Source: Silene latifolia (lineage: Eukaryota > Streptophyta > Magnoliopsida > Caryophyllales > Caryophyllaceae). From it: a stretch of DNA of 64,000 nt. This document shows positions 1 to 9,603 of this stretch, piece by piece. Under the pieces are notes generated by a model. The model saw only the letters and a list, made by a program, of their open reading frames with translations, did not search any database and was not told the DNA's origin. Position 1 is the first letter of the stretch. Every line of letters starts with the position of its first letter. The DNA is taken from the NCBI RefSeq assembly GCF_048544455.1, contig NC_133534.1:123838269-123902268 (forward strand). The letters are read 5' to 3'. Position numbers and translations under genes: made by a program.

Positions 1-1081
1 TCCTTTATTTCATTTTCCCAACCAACATCTCAACAGAGCATATGCTACCAAAAACGAGTAACAATCCCAAAAACTAAACTACTAGCTTGAAAAAGGACAG
101 GCTATATGTAGGATGTAGTAAGTAGGACAAAAAGGATATTTTTGGCATAGTGAAGCTTATGGGTAAAATGAGAAAAGGGGACCTCTACCACATGTGTCAA
201 CTAACCACAAACCGAATGCATACAGGTATTAAGTAGATCAAATTCGTAATTATGCAAATTAAGGAAACATGCCTCATAAGGAGTACTACTCACATTCCTA
301 GATGAACTGGTCATGAATGATACCAGCTATAAGCTCTAAAAACTCAGAATATATGAGGTAGGTTGCCAATTTTCAAAGTCAAGTTTCAAGTTCAGCAAGA
401 ATGTAACGAAAACTCGTAGATATGCATTTACGATTCTACTAATAACATGTAAGTCAAGCAAGGCTCAGGCAAAACAGATGCAAATGCTAAATCATCCTTG
501 AAATACTACCGTTCCGACTCGACCTATATGCTAAAATAAACGTGCATTTTATGGGATTTTTTGAAATTTTTCAATTTTTTTTTTGAATTTTATAAATAGC
601 GAATGTGAAATAAACAATGCAAAACAAAATTTAAACGTGAATGCAAGCAAATGAATGAAGTGCGACGCAAAACCCTTCCCCAAACCAAATCGCACAATGT
701 CCCCATTGTGCAAAATCATGTGATGAAGGAAAGAGAAAATGGGAATTTGCGAGAAAAGGGAAATTAAAACATAATGACATAAAGTAAAGACTTGGGAACT
801 CACAAGACTTTAAGCGCAGCAAAGGAAACCTCCCCAAACCAGCGTGAGCTAGGAGGTTTCAAAGAGCGCAGTGATGCTACCAATAAGGACTGAAAAGACA
901 ATTAGAAACCACGCATAAGACTGAAGAAAACAATTTTGAAACGTAAATATTGTGCACAAATGAGACAAAAGAAGAAATAGACAATTCGACGGAAAATAAA
1001 GTGGAGTAGAAGACTCCCTTAGGACCGCATATCGACCAAACACAGCAGGGGAGAGGTCGTGAATGAACATAGCAGCAGCAG

Positions 1082-1190
1082 TGGTCGATCGACCTAAATA
1101 GGCAGTCGATCGACCAGGTGCTCGTGAACAGTAGCTCCTGTAACCTGCAATTCAGTCGATCGACCAATGGTGCCAGTCGATCGATCGAAA
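1082..1190. repeat. TCGATCGA palindrome cassette (Athila-A copy 1)
   Basis: Four copies of a GTCGATCGAC-like palindrome are spaced by roughly 15 to 45 bases. Between the second and third lies the spacer ACAGTAGCTCCTGTAAC, itself an imperfect inverted repeat. The same four-plus-spacer arrangement recurs at 2815-2925 inside gag; looser clusters occur in the LTR. Confidence 0.8.
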
Positions 1191-1420
1191 ATCTCTTCTG
1201 CGGCGTCTTATTTCTTCGTAATTGCTCAATGATTTGAGCTAATAAGCTCTAATTACCTGCAAATGCACAATAGTACGCGCCAAAAAATGCGCAAAACCCA
1301 GAACGAAGTCTAAAGTACTCAAAAATCCTAAGCAAACAAAATAAAAGCGAAGTTTTCGCGCACACAAAAGTAATAGAAAATAGTTCGAAAGCAATAAAAT
1401 GAAGTTTATAACGAACTCGA

Positions 1421-1439
1421 TCAACTAATAGTTGATCAA
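1421..1439. repeat. perfect 9-bp inverted repeat
   Basis: GATCAACTA and TAGTTGATC are separated by a single A. It sits at the edge between the non-coding 3' region and the degraded open frames upstream. Its role is unknown. Confidence 0.7.
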
Positions 1440-1440
1440 A

Positions 1441-1899
1441 AAGGACCACGGTATGGCCCACTTCGTCGGCTTCTGGCTACTAGAGGTAGCCTCAATGGTG
1501 CTCATCTTATCAGTTGCACCCTTCCCAGCTTCGACAGACGGAGAATTCATCGATCGTCGTCGACTTCCCAATCAAGGACTCCCTCGGAACCATCGGAGTC
1601 CAAATCAGCCCATCTCACCTTGGTGGCTCATCCTCTACTTCTTCATCGGTCCCATAGCTTAAGCATCCAAGACCTCCTCTTGAAACGATCCGCTCTGTCG
1701 CACTGGAGCATCCGGCGGCTCTTCCTTCCCCAAACCAGCTCTGCGATGTCTAAAACAACAAGTTTTTCCTCCTTCTTGCTCCCGGTTCGGGCGGAGGGGT
1801 AACACGGCCGAAGAGATATAGGGACGGGTAATTCGGGAAGCACAATATACGATTTCTTTTCGAAACCGTGTTACAGTGACAGCCACATGGCATCCCTTT
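1441..1899 (-). other. degraded segment between protease remnant and 3' region
   Basis: Frames of 60 to 76 codons occur on both strands, but none carries a recognisable retrotransposon domain. From its position it could be what remains after deletion of the RT-RNase H-integrase part of Athila-A. No motif supports a coding call. Confidence 0.35.
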
Positions 1900-2395
1900 T
1901 CTTAGCCTACTGGGCAAAAACAATAGAGTGCTTTCCCACTTTGAAGGTCAAGGTTCCTAAACCGACGTCGATGATCGCACAAAGCGGTGTGCGAGAAATG
2001 GCCTACCCAAAATGATGGGAATATGGTCATCCTCGGGCATGTCAAGGACAATAAAGTCGACGGGGAAGAAAAACTTCCCTATACGGACGGGTATGTCCTC
2101 TAGGACTCCTATGGGCTCGACCGCAGATCGGTCACCATCCGGATGTCATCTCGGTAATAGCAAACCCGGGTCGGTTTAAGCTTCCTAGCTAGACTCAAGG
2201 GCATGACACTTATGCTAGCCCCTAAATCACATAAAGCCTTTTCGATAGAAAAGGTACCTATGCTACAAGGGACGGAAAAACTGCCCGGGTCCTCTAACTT
2301 AAGGGGCGCAGTGTGAGACAGATAAGAACAAGACTCCTTGGTAAGTGCGACAGTGTGCACTGTTTCAAGTGATCGCTTTTTAGACAACAAATTTG
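1900..2395 (-). pseudogene. Athila-A aspartic protease (broken)
   Basis: The minus strand encodes a retropepsin-like domain. The active-site segment CDLGASISVMPLS is the Athila form of the D-[ST]-G-[AS] motif; downstream, in another frame, come DFIVLDMPEDDHIPIILGRP and IDVGLGTLTFKVG, the flap-to-C-terminal part of the same domain. The frame shifts near 2120-2135, so the protein is split, and a second shift near 2395 separates it from gag, with which it would normally be continuous. Family role: cleavage of the Gag-Pol polyprotein inside the particle. As seen here it cannot make an intact protease. Confidence 0.8.
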
Positions 2396-4478
2396 TTTCA
2401 TAAATTTGGTGTAAGCGGGTACTTGGTTAACTAGCTCAAGGAAGGGGACTTGCACATTCAGACTACGGATAACTTTCTCAAACTTACTTGAAAGATACTG
2501 TTCCTTGGTTGGCACGAGTCTCTCCGGATATGGGGTTGTAAGGAGCACCTTAGCCCTCTCCTCCAATTCGCGCGGCGTCCTTGGACTTTGGTGAAAGTCC
2601 GTCACCTTCTCCTTGTTGAAGCTAGACCCTTCCTCAGACCGTCTCAAATGAGACCCATTGACCGTCATTGGATCGAACTTCGGAGCCGGGACCGACCCAT
2701 CAGCACTCGGGTCTGCCCCTAAAATCTTCGGGACTGTGGTACCCCGAAACAAGTGGTCTCGTAAATTATTTGGCATTAAAGGACGAGACTCTTCAATATC
2801 AGCAGTGATAGTGGTCGATCGACCACCTTCCTCAGTCGATCGACCGGTATGCACAGTTCCAGAAGCTCCTGGAACCCGTATTTCAGTCGATCGACTAGGG
2901 ATATCAGTCGATCGACTGAAATTCCTGGCAGACTCCTTTTTCTTTGATTTGTTCGTTGAAGCTTTCTCTTTGCTTGTTTCTGGCTCATCTTTCCCAACAG
3001 CATCCTCAATCATAGCAGGACCGTCAAGGGTGGACCCGCTCCTCAATGTGATGGCATTTAGGGTCTCCTTTTGTTCGGGTTGAGTGGGTAAGTGCCCGGG
3101 AGCTCGAGTGTTGCTTTTGCTAGCTAGTTGAGCAATTTGGCTCTCAAGTAACTTCATCCCGGCCTCTCTTGCTTGGGACTCCTTTAGCAGCAGATTCTTA
3201 AGCTCAGAAAACTCAGAATTTTGTGATTGTTGCTGCTGCGGCACATAAGGAGGCTTCTGGTACTGCTGTTGCTTTTGATGAGGTGGAACATACGGCTGCT
3301 GCTGTGGCGGAGGTTGAGTTGGGTTTTGGACATTCTGGCTCCTCCAACTCAAGTTCGGATGCGGTGGCTCGTAGTATGAGTTGTTCTGCCTATAGTGTTG
3401 AAAGGCAGCACAAGATTCAAAGGGACTAGGGCAGTTCTTCGAGACATGGCCCTCAACTCCACACCTTTCACAGACGAACGGACCGTCCTGCACAGCATTG
3501 ACTTGGTACATCCCACCTTTAGATGCTCCCCCTAGCTCATATTTGTCGAATCTCGCAGTAAGAGCCTCAAGTGCAGCAACAGAGGATGATTCAGCAGCTC
3601 TCCTCTGGTTCCCTCTCGAATTCCCATACTCGGCCTTGTGGGTAGCTAGATCGTCAATGATCTTCCACCCCTTGGTTGCTCCTAAATTTTCAGCAAATCT
3701 CCCATTGGCTGCAGCATCCAAAATGGCCCTCTGATCGTCGTACAACCCATTGTAGAAATGATTGCACAAACTCCACTTAGCAAACCCATGGTGCGGTATG
3801 GTTCGCACCAACTTCTTGAATCGGACCCATGCCTCATGGAAATTTTCATCTGGCCCTTGTTTAAAGCCCGTGATCTGAGCTCTAATGGCGATCGTCCTTG
3901 AAGCAGAAAAGTACTTCTTGTAGAACGCCAATGCCAATGTATTCCAGTCAGTGATCTCCAAAGCAGCTCGGTCCAGATCTCTATACCATTCCCTTGCAGC
4001 ATCGCGAAGGGAGAAGATAAACATAGTTTCCTTGATCTGGTCCTGGGTCACGCCAGCTGGTGGGGGAATAGAGCAGCAGTAGTCAATGAAGGTCTCCATA
4101 TGTTTAGCTGCATCTTCATTTGCAGCTCCCCGAATCGGTTTCTCTCTACCATAGTGATGTAGGCGGGCTTTGGTTCGAACTTTTCGGCTTCTCCGGTAGT
4201 TCGAATCCCTTATATAAGTTCGCGGCCGTCGGCTCAGAAAAACTAGCTATACTCGCTTCCTCGGCCATGATCGAAAATTCTCGGAGAAGTAAATGTTTCA
4301 CCGAAGAGGTGGGTGAAGACTGTTGGTCTTCCTCAAACAGATCGTGCTCGAGATAGCTTGACAGAGTATTCAGCTCTTCCTCTGTCGACAATATCCTTCG
4401 TGCTCGTCTCAACCCGCGCAAAGATTTCTCTATCTCAGAGTCAAATGGTAGTAATTCTCCACCCTGTGACCTGCGCAT
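2294..4478 (-). pseudogene. Athila-A Gag (capsid/nucleocapsid), frameshifted
   Basis: The N-terminal part starts at an ATG at 4478 and includes IEKSLRGLRRARR, a charged segment typical of Athila Gag. The frame shifts near 4150 into a 601-codon frame. That frame holds the capsid region (SLRDAAREWYRDL, FYKKYFSASRT), a CCHC zinc knuckle CERCGVEGHVSKNC, a Gln/Pro-rich stretch, and near the end TPRELEERAKVLLTTPYPER just before the protease. Family role: particle coat and RNA binding. The region around 2815-2925 (RSTD/RSTE repeats) is coding sequence formed by palindromic DNA cassettes. A second shift near 2395 leaves a nonsense tail. Full length would be about 730 codons with the two shifts. Confidence 0.85.
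2815..2925. repeat. TCGATCGA palindrome cassette inside gag (Athila-A copy 2)
   Basis: Four GTCGATCGAC-like palindromes plus the spacer GTTCCAGAAGCTCCTGGAAC, an inverted repeat with arms GTTCCAG and CTGGAAC. The layout matches the cassette at 1082-1190. On the gag strand the palindromes are read as RST[DE] repeats, so the insertion kept the frame open. Confidence 0.85.
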
Positions 4479-4580
4479 AAGATGAAACTACAACAAGAAT
4501 ATAAGAAAAGTTTAAGGAACAAAAGTCCCTTAAACTGAGAAAGACTGAAAATAAAAACAACTAAAATTAGGACTATTGCC

Positions 4581-4601
4581 TCCCCGAACAACGGCGCGCC
4601 A
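4581..4601 (-). promoter_or_regulatory. primer-binding site, tRNA-Asp type
   Basis: Five bases inside the LTR end, the minus strand reads TGGCG, a 2-base insertion, CCGTTGTTCGGGGA. Apart from the insertion and one extra T, this matches the tRNA-Asp primer site (TGGCGCCGTTGTCGGGGA) used by Athila elements. It fixes the orientation and the inner LTR boundary. Confidence 0.75.
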
Positions 4602-5190
4602 AAATTTGATACCCGTCATTTTGTGAGTACCAAAGATAAAATTTATAAACTCCTATTAAGACTAACCTAGGCTAGTGGTAACAGGGTCGATCCACAAGGA
4701 GGCAGTTGTAAATTCTAGTTGTTCTATGATCAGTCTAAGGTACTATTATGGGGGTTGAATTGAGTTGGTCTAAGTCTAAAGATAACAAAGCTAATAAACG
4801 AAATAAATAGATAAGAGAAAGGTACTAGGATGGTCGGGTCATTACAAACTACGGCGGCAAAGCAAACTAGGTCGGTCTGAATTAAACACAAGTAAGGCGG
4901 GAAATAAGAGGTCCTCTCGGTCCACTCCTAACAAATAGCATCTCTCGATCTCGCTATAGGTCCCTAATGTCACTAATACTAACTTTCGTCCGGAAAAGTG
5001 ACTAACGGTCTAAACTATACCTATCTTTCGATCTTAGCACAGTTTAGTCGAATTAATTGTGGTCAAATAACCTTCCCTATCTTTCGATCTAATGGGTCGG
5101 TCACAAAAAGAGGTATCTAATGGTCGCATGCATTCGATTCGTTAAATACAAGTTTAAAAACAATTAAAACGAAGATAACCTTACAAGATC

Positions 5191-5812
5191 AGTCGATCGA
5201 CCAACAATGTCGATCGATCGATCGACACGCTGGTTCGATCCATGTCTAACCTATTGTCGCCTAGCCATAAATCGCCTACATCCTAGCACAAGCTATTTAG
5301 CTACTCATGGCAATGATGAAAACTACAACAACGCTAAAGATTAAGACTAAAGGATTCATGCTTGAATTGATAAAGAAAACAATAAACATGAACGATAAAT
5401 CGGCTTAGGGAATTAACTAACAATTCTATACTAACGAAAATAAAGAAGAACAGGAATTAGGCGGAGGAATACCGAGATTTCAAAGGAAGATTAAGATTAA
5501 GAACTGAAAGATCCGATGCAAAGTCGATATATCAAACCCTAATTCGGAAATAAGCTAGAACTAAAAGTCATCGTGATATGAAACTTGATGATAAAATCGA
5601 AAGTTATGTTACGTTATATAGCCAATAAGCGCAACAACTATTTCCTAAAACCTAAACTTCACGGGCCTTGAGTTTCTCAATCTTTTAATTCCGTCTGGAA
5701 TCGAAATCAGTCGATCGACTACTCAGGTGGTCGATCGATCGCTCCTCAAGAAGAATGAGGTTACGAATCCGATAGGTGGTCGATCGATGATGTGGATGGT
5801 CGATCAACAGGG
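5191..5812. repeat. TCGATCGA palindromes in Athila-A LTR (two clusters)
   Basis: Cluster one (5191-5225) has one GTCGATCGAC and an overlapping run of TCGATCGATCGATCGA. Cluster two (5709-5812) has GTCGATCGAC, GGTCGATCGATCGC, GGTCGATCGATG and GGTCGATCAAC. These are more degenerate than the gag copy. The LTR between the two clusters shows no other feature I can name except the TATA region. Confidence 0.75.
5612..5630 (-). promoter_or_regulatory. TATA/CCAAT region of Athila-A LTR
   Basis: The minus strand reads ATTGGCTATATAACG: an inverted CCAAT pentamer directly followed by a TATATAA box. This is a reasonable core promoter for element transcription; the start site is not defined. Confidence 0.5.
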
Positions 5813-6094
5813 ATTAGTCGCTACTTGACTTCTTTATTCTTCGTGGACTTGTCTTTTGGGCCTTGGATCGCGCACCAAGCTCGTTCCTTAAGCAATTTCT
5901 TCACGTCATTTACAATGCAGCTTACTCGGGGACGGATTTGGCTTGATTTCCCGCTAAATTCTCCACATTTCTGCAATAAAGTACAAAAGCACGAAAGTAG
6001 AGGAAAATAGAGAAATATGGGCATATATAGCACAATTGAGCTCTGAAATGCGTGTAAAAAGAGATGTAAAACATCATATAAATGACACGCATCA

Positions 6095-7337
6095 ATAATA
6101 TGTATCTATCATGCCAAATTATGTGCCAAATCGCCCTATTTAACTTGTATCGTATATATAACCCGGTTTTATGGAAATGCGTGATCATAACTTCTTAAAA
6201 TCATAAATTAACACTTAAATCACATTTAAGCTCAAGTTAATTACCCTAACACTCTTTAGGACTCAAAAATTAGTCATCGCTCAATTTTTGACAATAATTC
6301 AACTTGATTTAATTTTATGCTCATTTTTTTACCTTAAAATCATAACATTTATAAAATAAATCCAAATTAAATTACAATGATTTCAAAATTTGAATTTTAA
6401 ATTTTTGAACATTCTGGAATAATTCCATGACACTGATAATGTCAAAAATGATGGTTAAAACTTTCGAATTAATTTTGAGAAAATATAGTTGTAATTTATC
6501 GGTTTTATCTCATAAAACATCTAAAGTATCCAAAAATTAATCTAATTAATTTTACAACATTAGATCTGATAAGTGGGATATTTATGCAACCTAAAATAAT
6601 TTTCTCATGCCATGTAGTTCTTTTTAGAAATTTATGCTAAAATAGTCACTATTTATGCCATTTTTACTCTAAAAATTCATAAATCATGCAAAATGAAATT
6701 ATTTCATATCAAAATTTACATGCACTGTGTAAATCATGTATGTCACAACATATTAAAGTTTCATGGCCTGGTTCGAAATTTAACTATTTCTAACCATTTT
6801 ACCTCTTTTAATCCATTTTTATCTTATAAAAATCATAAAACATGCAATATTAATCAAATTAATACGAGATTTTACATACAACTTGTAAAATATCCATGTG
6901 ACGTCATATAAAATTTTCAAGGTCAGAAACTAAATTTGGCCATTTTTAGTCATTTAACCTCCATCTATTCCATTTTTATCACATAAAAATCATAAATCAT
7001 GAAATATTAATCACATTAATATAAAATTTTACATGCAATACATAAAATATTCACGTGAGGTCATACTAAAAGGTCACGACCAGTAGTGATATTTAACTTA
7101 TTTTAGTGAATAAAAGTTCATTTTACTCATAAAAATGTAATAAAATCACTAAAAATCATTAAAATGAGCAATAAATTTCCATTAATCATAACAATGACCT
7201 AAAAATATTTTAGGACCAGAATATATAACATGCAACATGATTTCGTGGCTTACTCTTAAAAATCACAAATTTTTAGTTTTATATGTTAACATTTTAACTC
7301 GGAAAAACAATAACCGATTATGCATGCAACATCCTAT
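6095..7337 (-). repeat. AT-rich leader of Copia-1 with ~155-bp degenerate tandem repeats
   Basis: The segment lies between the PBS of Copia-1 and the point where Athila-A interrupts it. It contains no gene. A unit with the words AAATTTTACATGCA, AAAATATCCATGTGA, GTCATA and CCATTTTTATC..ATAAAAATCATAAA recurs at about 6700, 6865 and 7015, a spacing near 155 bp, with weaker copies further left. Its position suggests an expanded 5' untranslated region. Confidence 0.6.
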
Positions 7338-7349
7338 GCTCTGATACCA
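7338..7349 (-). promoter_or_regulatory. primer-binding site, initiator tRNA-Met
   Basis: The minus strand reads TGGTATCAGAGC, the standard complement of plant initiator tRNA-Met used by Ty1/Copia elements, two bases inside the LTR end (...CTAACA then AG). This identifies the adjacent 1.3-kb repeat as a 5' LTR on the minus strand. Confidence 0.9.
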
Positions 7350-7351
7350 CT

Positions 7352-8646
7352 TGTTAGTTTTAATTACCTATTATTAGACTCCTCTAATAGTGAACTAATT
7401 AACTTCTTAATTATTTGTTCTTTAGATCTAGTGCATGCATAACAAAATAAGAGATTTATAAGGAAAAACAATGTCCCTTACATTGTATATAGGTTCGAGA
7501 TTTAGGGTACAAATAAGGTCACCTTCCTTATTTATTCTTGAGCTTAAAATGTTGGATGATCCTCCAAAATACCAAAGTAGAGATCCTCTTTAGATTGCAC
7601 CCAAGACTAATCTCTTAAACTAGTATACTAATTAACTAGATTAATACACTAGTACCCTTAAAATTAATTCTAATATTATCACTATTACTACACTTATAAT
7701 CTTATTTTGATATTAGAATGGACGAACAAATTCTTGTACTTCTAAAAATTTGTTTTAGAGAGGTTCAGAGAGCTAGAGAATATTTTTGCATGTGTGTATT
7801 ATCAATGAGTAATAAGAGAACCAAAATCTCTTTAAAAGAAAGAGGAGGGTCGGATGGAGTATGTCCAAAGAGGGCATCTTACTTTCTCCTTTTTGTCTTC
7901 ATAAGAAATGGATGTGTAAGATGTGTAATTGTAGGTGTAAGGCTAGTTGTAGGTAGGCATCATCATGCTATTTTTATCAAATAAAATAAAACAACCATAA
8001 CCCACTAATACTCCCTCAATTTCGGTTCAACCTATATAAAATGGACTACCATTTTGTTTTGTCAATTTGTCATTTGTCACACAATATGTCACATGTAGTA
8101 TGTTACATGTTATTAATTAATTTAATGCACATTTATCACATAAATATCATTTTATAAATTAATTAAATTACATACAACAAATTGACTAGTGATACTTGAT
8201 CACATAAATAAAATGGATTATATAATTATAATTCACAACATCTTGTAATTATAACTAACCATTCATTCTTATCTCAATTGTTTTTCAAACAATAATCAAT
8301 TTTAGTAATAAAGTATTTCAATTACTAAAATAAATCTTATTTAATACCATTACAATAAGATATAAATATTTTCTCTCACAAATGAATTTTTCAATTTTAA
8401 GGGATTGATTAACTTGTATCATCATACAATTAATCAATTTGTCTATTAAGGGAATTGTCCTTTAGGAGTGACCTTAAGGGATCAACTGACCACCACCGTC
8501 AAACGACAGTCATGTCAAACTCTAGTTAGCCAATCATTACCGATTAATGATGATCAGTCGTATATATAATGAATCATCCCTTACGTATTCTTAATATGAG
8601 ATTTAAACATGTGATCGCACTATTGTTGAGGTCACATTTTCCAACA
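7352..8646 (-). mobile_element. 5' LTR of Copia-1
   Basis: About 1295 bp; the minus strand begins TGTTGGAAAATGTG and ends AACTAACA. It is clearly homologous along its length to the Copia-2 LTR at 58656-59935 (shared blocks include the CTATTATTAGACT end and the GTGATCGCACTATTGTTGAGG end). Its outer edge abuts Tat-A leader sequence at 8647, so Copia-1 inserted into Tat-A. Small open frames inside it are not genes. Confidence 0.85.
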
Positions 8647-9603
8647 GGCCTTTCTACAAGAAAATCCCGAACCAATCAGTAACCGAATTAAGAACCCCTG
8701 CACACTTAAAGACTTGACTCACAACTTGACCATTGACTCAAACTTGACTCGACCTAGACTTAGACCTAGGAAATTAGTTAAGCGGCTCACTTGTAAGGGG
8801 TCACACGTGTGGGAGAGGGGTCTTAGACCTAACCAGGACTATGACTCGACTCAACTAACTTCTAAACTTGACTTGACACCAACTTGGTGTGACTAACCCG
8901 TGATTGAACCAACTTGGCTCATGGGCTCGTGAAAAACCGTCCTAAGTGGGGCGTTATTGGTTTGAATTTAACCAAATGGTAGACATACTTGACTTGGACC
9001 CAAGAGGTGGCTTGGTTAACCCACTAGGGTTGTGTTTGACTAGACATATGGTTCACTTGAACCTATGAAATGACAAGATTTGACCCGAAGCATATTCTAT
9101 GCTCGAGCATGGTTTGGTGAAAATCATTTCAGAATTGTTCGAAATTGGATGATTTGAAAATGAGGTTTTGAATGGGCAGCATGCCGGTTATAAAAGGCTC
9201 ATTTTGGTAAAAAATCTACACCTATTTCGGCAGCATTTTGAGTTGAAAACATGCTTGGTTTGAAGACGTTTTTTTTTTAAAAAACGGTTTGAGCAAACGG
9301 TTGACATTTTCAAAAAAAGACACGGAGGACGATCACATAGCACATATGCATTCGCATATTAATCGTGCATGAGCCTAGACTCTTCTAATTCTTGGTCGGT
9401 CCTCTAATGGGGTCTATGCTAATGATCCACCTTGTCAATGAAAGTTAAGCCTCCCATAAGCAGAAGTGTGCAATACGGTAAGAGTGAATACTTAAAGACC
9501 TCGGCGGTAACATCTTGATACTTAAATCAGGCATAGTGGACGTCACCTCCTAACCATTGAAATCGATCTAATGGGTGAGGTGGTCCTCCTAAACTCTCGA
9601 AAG
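8647..9603 (-). mobile_element. partial second Tat-A 5' leader (outside the LTR)
   Basis: The sequence aligns with the gag-proximal leader at 20825-22098: it starts at the same GGCCTTTCTACAA word, shares runs of GACTTGACTC-type words and then the block CATGAGCCTAGACTCTTCTAA. Relative to that copy it lacks about 90 bp containing the PBS. It lies on the outer side of an LTR where host flank is expected, which indicates a tandem arrangement. No coding capacity. Confidence 0.75.

Larger units (their letters stand above)
1..1440. other. non-coding stretch, probably 3' internal part of Athila-A
   Basis: No gene is supported here; the open frames are short, overlap on one strand and resemble nothing. 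Two purine-rich tracts on the minus strand (around 671-690 and 826-841, reading GGTTTGGGGA) resemble the polypurine tract preceding the Athila-C LTR at 57866, but neither is followed by the TGATGCGTG expected at this family's LTR start. A TCGATCGA palindrome cassette lies at 1082-1190. I read the stretch as a degraded 3' untranslated region. Confidence 0.4.
1..6094 (-). mobile_element. Athila-like Ty3/Gypsy element (Athila-A), internally deleted
   Basis: Reading on the minus strand from high to low coordinates there is a 5' LTR, a tRNA-Asp-type primer site, a gag with a CCHC knuckle and a retroviral-type aspartic protease remnant. No reverse transcriptase, RNase H or integrase follows: after the protease near 1900 there are only short open frames and A-rich non-coding DNA. 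The element is therefore internally deleted, or truncated by the window edge. Its right end interrupts the leader of a Copia element. Gag style, protease style and PBS all point to the Athila group. The left boundary is not visible. Confidence 0.75.
4607..6094 (-). mobile_element. 5' LTR of Athila-A
   Basis: About 1488 bp. On the minus strand it begins TGATGCGTGTCA and ends TGACGGGTATCA, giving TG...CA ends with an extended terminal inverted repeat, next to the PBS. A TATATAA box with an upstream ATTGG (inverted CCAAT) lies at about 5612-5630 on the minus strand, a plausible promoter. Palindrome clusters occur at 5191-5225 and 5709-5812. Its outer end abuts Copia-1 leader sequence. The partner 3' LTR is not in the window. 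Confidence 0.8.
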
